DNA from: Streptomyces antibioticus
GTDB taxonomy: Bacteria > Actinomycetota > Actinomycetes > Streptomycetales > Streptomycetaceae
DNA: 64,000 nt
Reading direction: 5' to 3'
Assembly (NCBI RefSeq): GCF_002019855.1
Contig: NZ_CM007717.1
Location: 7,263,750 to 7,327,749, forward strand
Made by a program: the position numbers and the translations under genes. The notes below the pieces were generated by a model. The model did not search any database and had not been told where the DNA came from. It saw only the letters and a list, made by a program, of their open reading frames with translations. Of the stretch, positions 54,450 to 62,654 are shown piece by piece; position 1 is the stretch's first letter; every line of letters begins with the position of its first letter.

Positions 54450-56330
54450 ATGAGCATGGACGCCACCGCGTGGACGCAGTTGTACAGCGTCATGAACGCC
54501 CAGCAGGAACGCCGCCCCTTCGACCCCGCCACCCTGCGCCGCATCGGCGCGTTCGCCCGGCCGCACCGCCGCCGGATCGCGCACTTCGTCCTGCTCGGGG
54601 TGGTGTCCGCGCTGCTCGCCGTCGCCACGCCCGTCCTCGCCGGACGGGTCGTCGACGCGATCGTGTCGCACGGCGACGCGGACACCGTCGTACGCCTCGC
54701 CCTGCTGATCGCGGGGATCGCGGTACTGGAGGCGGCGCTCGGCATCCTGGGCAGGAGGCTGTCGGCGACGCTCGGGGAGGGGCTCATCCTCGATCTGCGC
54801 ACGGCCGTGTTCGATCATGTGCAGAAAATGCCGGTCGCGTTCTTCACACGTACCCGTACGGGAGCGCTCGTCTCCCGACTCAACAACGACGTGATCGGCG
54901 CTCAGCGCGCGTTCAGCAACACCCTCTCCGGAGTCGTCGCCAACCTGGTCACCCTGGTCCTCACCCTCGCCGTCATGCTCACCCTGTCCTGGCAGGTCAC
55001 CCTGCTCGCGCTCGTCCTGCTGCCGGTGTTCGTGATCCCGGCCCGCCGGATGGGCCGCAAGATGGCCGGCATGCAGCGCGAGGCGGCCGCCCTCGACGCC
55101 GCGATGGGCACCCGGATGACCGAACGGTTCTCCGCGCCCGGCGCCACCCTCGTCAAACTCTTCGGCCGCCCCGAGGACGAATCCGCCCAGTTCGCCGAAC
55201 GCGCCTCCCGCGTCCGTGACATCGGCGTGCGCACCGCGACCGCCCAGTCCGTGTTCATCACCTCCCTCACCCTCGTCTCCGCCCTGGCCCTCGCCCTCGT
55301 CTACGGCCTCGGCGGCCGGCTCGCCCTGAACGGCACCCTCGACCCCGGCGCCGTCGTCGCCCTCGCCCTGCTCCTCACCCGCCTGTACGCGCCCCTCACC
55401 TCACTCGCCGGGGCCCGCGTCGAGGTGATGAGCGCCCTGGTCAGCTTCGAGCGGGTCTTCGAGGTGCTCGACCTGACACCGCTCATCGAGGAGAAACCCG
55501 ACGCCCGCGAGGTCCCCGAAGGACCCGTCTCCGTCGAGTTCGAGGACGTCCGCTTCGGCTACCCGTCCGCCGACAAGGTCTCCCTCGCCTCCCTGGAGGA
55601 GGTCGCCACGCTCGACACCCGCGGCGGCGCCGAGGTGCTGCACGGCATCTCCTTCCGCGCCGAACCCGGCCGCACCGTCGCCCTCGTCGGCTCCTCCGGC
55701 GCCGGCAAGTCCACCGTCGCCCAGCTCCTGCCGCGCCTCTACGACGTCGACGGCGGCGCCGTCCGGATCGGCGGCGTCGACGTCCGCGACCTGACCGCCG
55801 CCTCGCTGCGGGCCACCCTCGGCATGGTCACCCAGGACGGCCACCTCTTCCACGACACCGTCCGCGCCAACCTGCTGCTCGCCCGGCCCGCCGCCGGCGA
55901 GGACGACCTGTGGGACGCGCTGCGCCGCGCCCGCCTGGACGACCTGGTCCGCGCCCTGCCCGACGGCCTCGACACCGTCGTCGGCGATCGCGGCTACCGG
56001 CTCTCCGGCGGCGAACGCCAGCGCATGACCATCGCACGGCTGCTGCTGGCCCGCCAGCGCGTGGTCATCCTGGACGAGGCGACCGCCCACCTCGACAACA
56101 CCTCAGAGGCGGCCGTGCAGGAGGCGCTCACCGAGGCCCTCAGCGGCCGCACCGCCGTCGTCATCGCCCACCGGCTGTCCACCGTGCGCGCCGCCGACCT
56201 CATCCTCGTCGTCGAGGCCGGCCACATCGTCGAACGCGGCACCCACGACACCCTGCTGGCCGCCGACGGCCGCTACGCCGAGCTGTACCGCACCCAGTTC
56301 GAGGAGCCGGCGGCGCCCGCCCTGCCCTGA
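54450..56330 (+). CDS. ABC exporter (fused permease and ATPase), probable drug or redox-compound efflux
   Basis: The 626-aa half-transporter has a six-helix membrane domain (about 40-330) and a C-terminal ATPase with Walker A VGSSGAGKSTVAQLL, signature LSGGERQRMTIARLL, Walker B VVILDEATAHLD and H-loop VIAHRLSTVRAADL. As a homodimer it would export a hydrophobic compound. There is no ribosome site because the ATG sits at the predicted transcription start. The SoxR-type promoter suggests induction by redox-active compounds; SoxR targets an ABC exporter in S. coelicolor (SCO7008, from memory). Confidence 0.92.
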   Translation: MSMDATAWTQLYSVMNAQQERRPFDPATLRRIGAFARPHRRRIAHFVLLGVVSALLAVATPVLAGRVVDAIVSHGDADTVVRLALLIAGIAVLEAALGILGRRLSATLGEGLILDLRTAVFDHVQKMPVAFFTRTRTGALVSRLNNDVIGAQRAFSNTLSGVVANLVTLVLTLAVMLTLSWQVTLLALVLLPVFVIPARRMGRKMAGMQREAAALDAAMGTRMTERFSAPGATLVKLFGRPEDESAQFAERASRVRDIGVRTATAQSVFITSLTLVSALALALVYGLGGRLALNGTLDPGAVVALALLLTRLYAPLTSLAGARVEVMSALVSFERVFEVLDLTPLIEEKPDAREVPEGPVSVEFEDVRFGYPSADKVSLASLEEVATLDTRGGAEVLHGISFRAEPGRTVALVGSSGAGKSTVAQLLPRLYDVDGGAVRIGGVDVRDLTAASLRATLGMVTQDGHLFHDTVRANLLLARPAAGEDDLWDALRRARLDDLVRALPDGLDTVVGDRGYRLSGGERQRMTIARLLLARQRVVILDEATAHLDNTSEAAVQEALTEALSGRTAVVIAHRLSTVRAADLILVVEAGHIVERGTHDTLLAADGRYAELYRTQFEEPAAPALP

Positions 56331-56332
56331 GG

Positions 56333-57349
56333 TCAGGTGATCTCCTTCGTCACGTCCCACACGCGGGGCCCGTCGTCGTAGCCCGCGGTGACGATCAGAG
56401 GAGGGCCCTCGGCCGGGCGCACCTGGCAGGCCCCGCGCACCCAGCCGTGGCCGCTGATCAGCCCGGCGAGGTCCATGCCCAGGGAGGCGGCGCGTTCGCC
56501 GGTGGCGGGGTCCCAGACGGCGGTGCCGGGGCCGTCGCCGCCCGCCACCAGCAGGGTCCGCCCGCCGACGTCCGCCCGGCACAGGGCGAACACCGGGCCG
56601 GTGCCCGAGGTGAACGCCCTTACCTCGCACCGCCCTTGCAGGTCCCACAGCCGGATCAGCCCGTCCCGGCCGGCGGAGGCCAGCAGGGCGTCCCCGCCGT
56701 CGGACACCGTGCCGTCGGACCCCTCGCCGTCGGACCCCGTGTCGCCGGACACCTCGCCGTCGGGGACCTCGCACAGCGTCCACACGAACCCGCGATGCCC
56801 CGTCAGCTCCACCTCCGGCTCACCGGACTCCGCGTCCCACACCGTCACCGAGCCGGTGCCGTGCCCGGCGGCCAGCAGGGTGCGCCCGCCCGCCCGGAGC
56901 CGGGTCAGCGCGAAGATCCAGCCACGGCCGCGCCCGGTGTCGAACGCGCGCACCAGCCGGCCGTCGGCCGGGTCCCACATCCGGAGCACCCGGTCCCGCC
57001 CCGCCGACGCCAGCAGCTCGCGCCCCGCCACGTCGACCGTGCACAGGGCGTTCACCCAGCCGCGGTGCCCTCGCAGGTCCGCCACCCGGGCGCCCCCGCC
57101 GTCGAGGTCCCAGAGCCGGACCACACCGTCCCGCCCGCCGGACGCCAGCAGCGGCCGCCCGTCCGCCCGTACCTCGCACAGCGCCCGCACCCAGGTGCGC
57201 GGCCCGGCGAGCACGGCCACGTCCTCGCGGGCCACCGGATCCGCCAGCCGGATCACCTTGCGATGCCCCGCGTACGCCACCAGCACGCGGCCGCCCACCG
57301 TGACCTCGCAGACCGCCTCGTACACCGGTCGGAACCGGAACCTGCCCAC
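56333..57349 (-). CDS. WD40-repeat beta-propeller protein
   Basis: The 338-aa protein has at least five WD-type repeats (GRDGVVRLWDLDGG, GRDRVLRMWDPADG, GTGSVTVWDAESG, GRDGLIRLWDL, GPGTAVWDPATG). An acidic spacer (DGEVSGDTGSDGEG) interrupts the propeller at about residues 215-230. GTG at 57349 is chosen because AGGAGG lies 5 nt upstream; a TTG at 57391 would add 14 residues. It has no kinase or enzyme domain and no signal peptide. It probably acts as a scaffold in a signalling complex. It is 2 bp from the ABC exporter stop, convergent, and divergent from a LuxR regulator. Confidence 0.85.
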   Translation of the reverse strand: MGRFRFRPVYEAVCEVTVGGRVLVAYAGHRKVIRLADPVAREDVAVLAGPRTWVRALCEVRADGRPLLASGGRDGVVRLWDLDGGGARVADLRGHRGWVNALCTVDVAGRELLASAGRDRVLRMWDPADGRLVRAFDTGRGRGWIFALTRLRAGGRTLLAAGHGTGSVTVWDAESGEPEVELTGHRGFVWTLCEVPDGEVSGDTGSDGEGSDGTVSDGGDALLASAGRDGLIRLWDLQGRCEVRAFTSGTGPVFALCRADVGGRTLLVAGGDGPGTAVWDPATGERAASLGMDLAGLISGHGWVRGACQVRPAEGPPLIVTAGYDDGPRVWDVTKEIT

Positions 57350-57436
57350 ACCGTCCTCCTCGTCCCGCACACGCTCAGCTCCGCCGTGCAAGCAGCGTGA
57401 TCCTTCGCGACGCGGCGGGCCGTGACGACCGTGGTG

Positions 57437-57457
57437 TTACGTAGGCCGGTTACGTAA
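57437..57457. promoter_or_regulatory. Direct repeat TTACGTA in the WD40-LuxR divergent region
   Basis: TTACGTA (57437-57443) and TTACGTAA (57450-57457) lie 13 bp apart on the same strand, in the 239-bp region between the WD40 and LuxR genes. The second copy is itself an 8-bp palindrome. They may be operator half-sites on one helical face. Confidence 0.4.
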
Positions 57458-57588
57458 TCGCCGCCCGGCGGCGGATGCTCTTCCGCGAGGCGCGAGATCC
57501 GGCCGTCGCACGACGGGACGGAGGGGACTGTCCGTGACGTACGACAGAATGACCGGACAGACCACCACGGGGCGCGGGGGCGTGACGG

Positions 57589-60471
57589 ATGACGACGGAA
57601 CGGACACCGCTGATCGGCAGAGACGCCGAACTCGCGCGCGTCGACCGTGCCCTGGCGGACCTCATGGCCCCGCAGACGGACCTCATGGACCCGGTGGGCG
57701 ACGCCGACGCACGACCCGCGGTGCTCGACGTCAGCGGCGAGGCCGGCATCGGCAAGAGCCGCTTCGTCCACGAACTGTGCCGGCGCGCCGCCCGGCTCGG
57801 CGCCGGCGTGCTGCGCGGCCGGGCCACCGAGTACGAACGCCACATCCCCTTCCAGCCGTTCACCGACGCCTTCGCCGACCTCGACCCGGCCGTACGCGCG
57901 TCCTTCCCGGCGGCCGCCGAGGCCGCCCCCGTCCTCACCGGCGCCCCCCGCGGCGCCGACCGCTTCGGCCTGCACCGGGCCACCGCCGCCCTCCTCGCCC
58001 ACGCCGCCACCGACCCCCTGGTGATGGTGCTGGACGACATGCACTGGGCCGACCCCGCCTCCCTGGAACTCCTCGACCACCTCGTACGGCACCCCCCGCG
58101 CGCCCGCGTCCTGCTGGTCGTCGCCCGCCGCGCCCGGCAGAGCCCCGCCCCGCTCACCGCCACCCTGGTCCGCGGCACCGACACCGGTGCCGTGCACCGC
58201 ACGGTCCTCGGACCGCTCGCCGAACGCGACTGCGTCGAAGGGCTCACCGCCGGACTCCCCACCGACCAGGCCATACGGCTCTTCACCGCCAGCGAGGGCA
58301 ACCCGCTCTACCTCCTCGCCCTGCTCCAGGCCCACCGGGAGGGCGCCTCCGTGAGCCGGCTGTCCACCACCGGCCTCGGCGCGCTGCTCCTCGACGAACT
58401 CACCCCGCTGACCGCACCGCAGCGCCGCCTCGTCGAGACGGTCGCCGCGCTCGGCGACCACGCCACCCCCGCCCTGCTCGCCCCCGTCACCGGCCGCACC
58501 CCGGCCGACCTCGCCGCCGACCTGAGCGAACTCACCCGGCGCGACCTGCTGCGCACCGGCCCGCACGGCCGCCTCGCACTGCGCCACCCCGTGCTGCGCA
58601 GCCTCGTCCACGACGGCACCGACACCTGGCTGCGCACCGAGACCCACCGGCTCGCCGCCGCCGAACTGGCCCGTGCTGGCGCCCCGTTGGCCGAACGCGC
58701 CCACCACGCAGAACGCTCGCTGTCCGGCTACGACCCGGCGACCGTCGCCGTCCTCACCGAAGCCGCCGAACAGGCCGCGCACACCGCGCCCGCGAGCTGC
58801 GCCCACTGGCTCGACGTGGTCCTGCGCCACCTCCCGCACACCCCCGACCGCGCCGTCGAGCGCCGCTCGCTGATGCTGTCCCGGGCCCGCGCGTTGGGCG
58901 CCTGCGGACAGCTCAGGGAGAGCCGCGACCTGCTCCACCAGGTGATCGCCATGCCCGACCCCGGCGGCGACGGCGCCGGATCCCGGGCCTCCGCCGTCGT
59001 CCTGTGCGCCGTCATGGAACGCCACCTCGGCCGCTACTCGGAGGCCGTCGCCCTGCTCCGCCGCGAACTGCACCGCGACGACCCCGTCCCCTCGCCCGCC
59101 GACCAGGTCGCCCTCGGCCTGGAACTGGGCTCCTCCGCCCCGCACGACACCTCGTACCCCACCGTCCGCGCCGACGTCGCCCGCACCCTGGAGGTCGCCC
59201 GCGCCCTCGGCGACGACGTGGGCGTGGCCGGCGCCCTGTCCGTCGCCGCGCTGGGGGAGGCGTACGAGGGGGAGATGGCCGCCGCCGACCGCTACGCCCG
59301 CCAGGCCGCCGACCTCGTCGACTCGCTGCCGGACGACGACCTCACCGGCCTGTGCGAGCAACTGGCCCGGCTGGGCTGGGCGGAGGCGTTCCTGGAACGC
59401 CACGCCGACGCGGAACGGCACGCCGACCGGGGCCTCGCCATCGCCCGCCGCACCGGACAGCTCTATCTGCTGCCCCATCTGCTGCTGTGCAAGGCGCACG
59501 TCCACGTCCAGATCTGCCGGCCGGTGTCGGCGGTCGAACTCTCCGACGAGGCCGAGGACATCGCCCGCGGCATCGGCAGCGACGAACTCCTCGCCTTCGT
59601 CCTCGCCACCAAGGCGCACGCCGTGGTCGCCGCCTGCCCGCCCGGCGACCCCCGCCCCCTCGCCGTCGCCGAGGAGGCCGTCGCCGCGGCCGGTCTCGGC
59701 GGCAACTGGTGGGCCTCCATCGCCTGGTGCATGCTCGGCTACGCCGCCCTCACCGCCGGGGACACGGCCCGCGCCCAGGAAGCCGTGCTGTACGCGGGCG
59801 GGCCCGGGCTGCGGCGGCTCCAGCCGTCGATGCGGCCGCTGTTCCTGGAGGTCCTGGTGACGGCCGCCGTCGCCGGCGGGGACCTGGAGTCCGCCAACGA
59901 GTGGGCCGAGCGGGCCCGCGAGGAGGCCGAGCGGCTCGACCTGCCCGCGCAGCGGGCCTCGGCGATGCGCAGCGCCGCGCACATCCCGCTCGGCCTCGGG
60001 GACGCCCGCGCGGCGGCCGAACTGTTCGTGTCCGCCGCCGACGAGGCCGCCCGCAGCGGCGCGCTGTTCTGGGAGGCGTTCTCCCTGCTCATCGGCGCGC
60101 CCCTGCTCGCCGCCGGCGGCCCGGAGGGACCCCGGCAGGGGCAGGCCGCCTGGCAGCGCGGGCTGCGGCTCGCCGCCGCCGGGGGAGCCGAGATGCTGAC
60201 CGGCCTGGCCGAGGCGATCCGCCCCGCGGTGGCCGGCGCCTCCGAGGGACCCGAGCGCCGGCTCGCCGAACTCACCGCCCGCGAACGGGAGATAGCCGGC
60301 CTCGTCGCCGAGGGTCTGACCAGCCCCTCCATCGCCGACCGGCTCTGCCTCAGCCGCCGCACGGTCGAGACCCACGTCTCCCGCATCTACCGCAAGACCG
60401 GCGTCTCCTCCCGGGCCGCCCTCGCAGCACTGATGGCGGGCCGCCCCTCGGGCCACCCGTTCACGGGCTGA
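57589..60471 (+). CDS. LuxR family AAA-type (LAL) transcriptional regulator
   Basis: The 960-aa protein has an N-terminal P-loop ATPase (TPLIGRDAELARVD, Walker A GEAGIGKSR about 51-59, and Walker B VMVLDDMHWADPASLEL). A long TPR-like helical region follows, and a C-terminal LuxR helix-turn-helix (LTAREREIAGLVAEGLTSPS then RRTVETHVSRIYRKTG, about 890-950). It is a typical large activator of secondary metabolism or transport genes. Unlike the LuxR protein at 36.6 kb, its Walker A Lys is intact. It starts at ATG. It is divergent from WD40 and convergent with the kinase gene (7 bp). Confidence 0.93.
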   Translation: MTTERTPLIGRDAELARVDRALADLMAPQTDLMDPVGDADARPAVLDVSGEAGIGKSRFVHELCRRAARLGAGVLRGRATEYERHIPFQPFTDAFADLDPAVRASFPAAAEAAPVLTGAPRGADRFGLHRATAALLAHAATDPLVMVLDDMHWADPASLELLDHLVRHPPRARVLLVVARRARQSPAPLTATLVRGTDTGAVHRTVLGPLAERDCVEGLTAGLPTDQAIRLFTASEGNPLYLLALLQAHREGASVSRLSTTGLGALLLDELTPLTAPQRRLVETVAALGDHATPALLAPVTGRTPADLAADLSELTRRDLLRTGPHGRLALRHPVLRSLVHDGTDTWLRTETHRLAAAELARAGAPLAERAHHAERSLSGYDPATVAVLTEAAEQAAHTAPASCAHWLDVVLRHLPHTPDRAVERRSLMLSRARALGACGQLRESRDLLHQVIAMPDPGGDGAGSRASAVVLCAVMERHLGRYSEAVALLRRELHRDDPVPSPADQVALGLELGSSAPHDTSYPTVRADVARTLEVARALGDDVGVAGALSVAALGEAYEGEMAAADRYARQAADLVDSLPDDDLTGLCEQLARLGWAEAFLERHADAERHADRGLAIARRTGQLYLLPHLLLCKAHVHVQICRPVSAVELSDEAEDIARGIGSDELLAFVLATKAHAVVAACPPGDPRPLAVAEEAVAAAGLGGNWWASIAWCMLGYAALTAGDTARAQEAVLYAGGPGLRRLQPSMRPLFLEVLVTAAVAGGDLESANEWAERAREEAERLDLPAQRASAMRSAAHIPLGLGDARAAAELFVSAADEAARSGALFWEAFSLLIGAPLLAAGGPEGPRQGQAAWQRGLRLAAAGGAEMLTGLAEAIRPAVAGASEGPERRLAELTAREREIAGLVAEGLTSPSIADRLCLSRRTVETHVSRIYRKTGVSSRAALAALMAGRPSGHPFTG

Positions 60472-60478
60472 CCCGCCC

Positions 60479-62644
60479 TCACCCGGTGACGTCCCGGTAC
60501 TCACCGAGCCAGCGGAAGCCGCCCCCGGCCGCCCGGAACAGATACATCGCGTCGGTGTAGCGGTAGGCGGCGGCGTCGTAGCGCAGCCGCTTGGTGACGC
60601 CCCGGTGGTCGGTCTCGCGCAGCCGCCCGGTGACGGCGGCCCGCTCCGCGCGGGGCGCCCCCAGCGCCGTCATCGCGCGGGCGACGAACAGCGCGGCGTC
60701 GTACGCCTCGGCCGCGTACCAGCCCGGGGCGGTCCCGAAGCGCTTCCGGTGCGCGGTCACGAAGGCCCGCGCCGCCGGCACCCGGACCGGATCGAGGAAC
60801 GCCGCGGCGAACACCCAGCCCTCGGCGGCCGCACCCGCCGCGGTCAGGAAGCGTGGATCCAGGGCGCGTTGGGTGGCCAGCCGCGTCCCCGAGAAACCGG
60901 CGGCAGCCAGCGCGCGGGCCAGCCGGGCAGTACGCGCGTACCCGCCGGAGAACACCACCGCGTCCGCCCGGTCGGCGGTCACCGACGCGGCCAGGGCACG
61001 GAACGCGGCGTCCGAGTCGTCCCCGGCGGCGAGCGTGCGCCGGACCGTGGTGCGCCGCGCGGACCGCACGGCGTCGTCCACCAGCCCGAGGGTCTGCCAG
61101 CCCGCGTCGCCCACGGCCGCGTCGTCCACCAGCACGGCCCGGCCCGCCGGCACGGACCGCACGAGGTGCGCGGCGATTGGTGCCGCCAGCGTCATGTCGT
61201 CGGGTCGCAGCGCCGCGTACGACCGGTCGGCGACGGGCGACACCCCGACCAGCCCGACCGACACCGAGACCATGGGCAGCCGGGCCTTCCCGTAGAGGGA
61301 GAGGACGGCCTCGGCGCAGGCGTCGGTGGTCGGCCCGATCACCGCGCGGACCTGCTCGTCGCCGATCAGCCGCCGGGCGACCCGTCGCGCCCGCGCCGGA
61401 TCTCCGGCGTCGTCGTGCACGTGGAGCGCCAGGTCGAAGGCGCGCCCGGTACGGGAGTTGAACCGTTCGACGGCGAGCCGCACCCCGTGCTCCTGGGCCT
61501 GTCCGACGGCACGGCCCGCGCCGCTCAGGTCGGCGTGCACGGCGAGACCCAGCCGCGGCAGCCGCGCTCCGCCGCCCGACGCGGAGGTGCGCCCGGGGCC
61601 TCGCGCCGTCCACCAGGCGGCCGTTCCGCCCGCCCCCAGGACCCCGGCGACCGAGCCGAGCACCAGGAGACGACGGCGCGTGCCGCCGCCGGACGGCTCG
61701 TCACCGCCGGGCACGGTGTCGGCCGACGGCGTGCCCGGCACCTCGGTCGCCTCGACGGCCGGCAGCGCGAGGACGGCCGCGGCGCGGCGCGCGATCAACC
61801 GGGTGACGGATTCCGGGAGTCGACCCGCGCCGCCGTCGCCCTGACGGTCGAGGGCCGTCCGCACCTCGGCCATGGCCGGGCGGCCCCCCGGCTCCTTGGA
61901 CAGACAGCTCCGCAGCAGCGGCAGCAGGGGCGCCGGGACACCGTCCAGATCCGGGTCGTCGTGGACCGTACGCATCAGCACGCCCGGCGTCGCGCCCGCC
62001 CCGAAGGGGCGCTCACCCGTCACGGCGTACGCCAGCAGACAGCCCAGCGCGAAGACGTCGGCGGCCGGACCGATCTCCCGCCCCCTGCCGAGGGCCTGCT
62101 CCGGGGCGAGGAAGCCGGGCGAGCCGACCACCGCCCCGCTCGCGGTGAGCGCGGTGTCCTCCGGGGCACGGGCGATCCCGAAGTCGATCACCCGGGGGCC
62201 GTCGACCGCGAGCAGCACGTTGCCGGGCTTGACGTCCCGGTGCACAAGCCCCGCCGCGTGCACCGCCGCCAGCGCCTCGGCGAGCCGGGCGCCCAGGAGA
62301 CGGACCGAGGCGTACGGCAGCGGCCCGCACTCCTCCACCGCCTCCGACAGCGCGGGGCCCGGCACGAACGCGGTGGCGAGCCACGGCGACCGCGCGTCCG
62401 GGTCCGCGTCGAGCAGCGGCACCACCCACGGGCTGACCACCCGGCCCGCCGCCGTCACCTCACGCCGGAACCGCGCCCGGAAGCCCGGGTCGCCGGCGTG
62501 CGCCGCGCGGATCACCTTCACCGCGGCGAGCGCGCCCCCGGCCGAACGCCCCAGGTACACCACGCCCATGCCGCCCGCACCGAGCCGGCGCAGCAGCCGG
62601 TACCCCCCGATCGCGGCCGGATCGGCACCGCGCAGCGACTCCAT
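60479..62644 (-). CDS. Receptor-like Ser/Thr kinase with extracellular ligand-binding domain
   Basis: The 721-aa protein has a Hanks-type kinase at the N-terminus (GAGGMGVVYLG, AAVKVI, VHRDVKPGNVLL, IDFGIA), a transmembrane segment (about 327-347), and a C-terminal periplasmic leucine-binding-like domain (LGLAVHADLSGAGRAVGQAQ, then AVIGPTTDACAEAVLSLYG). ATG at 62644 is preferred over GTG at 62650 because GAGGGGG lies 6 nt upstream. Ligand binding outside would control kinase activity inside. A close paralog follows on the same strand. Confidence 0.92.
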   Translation of the reverse strand: MESLRGADPAAIGGYRLLRRLGAGGMGVVYLGRSAGGALAAVKVIRAAHAGDPGFRARFRREVTAAGRVVSPWVVPLLDADPDARSPWLATAFVPGPALSEAVEECGPLPYASVRLLGARLAEALAAVHAAGLVHRDVKPGNVLLAVDGPRVIDFGIARAPEDTALTASGAVVGSPGFLAPEQALGRGREIGPAADVFALGCLLAYAVTGERPFGAGATPGVLMRTVHDDPDLDGVPAPLLPLLRSCLSKEPGGRPAMAEVRTALDRQGDGGAGRLPESVTRLIARRAAAVLALPAVEATEVPGTPSADTVPGGDEPSGGGTRRRLLVLGSVAGVLGAGGTAAWWTARGPGRTSASGGGARLPRLGLAVHADLSGAGRAVGQAQEHGVRLAVERFNSRTGRAFDLALHVHDDAGDPARARRVARRLIGDEQVRAVIGPTTDACAEAVLSLYGKARLPMVSVSVGLVGVSPVADRSYAALRPDDMTLAAPIAAHLVRSVPAGRAVLVDDAAVGDAGWQTLGLVDDAVRSARRTTVRRTLAAGDDSDAAFRALAASVTADRADAVVFSGGYARTARLARALAAAGFSGTRLATQRALDPRFLTAAGAAAEGWVFAAAFLDPVRVPAARAFVTAHRKRFGTAPGWYAAEAYDAALFVARAMTALGAPRAERAAVTGRLRETDHRGVTKRLRYDAAAYRYTDAMYLFRAAGGGFRWLGEYRDVTG

Positions 62645-62654
62645 CGACACCCCC

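Noticed and set aside
57253..60504. A 1083-codon minus-strand open frame across the LuxR gene
   Set aside because: The plus-strand frame has Walker and LuxR HTH motifs; the opposite frame has none.
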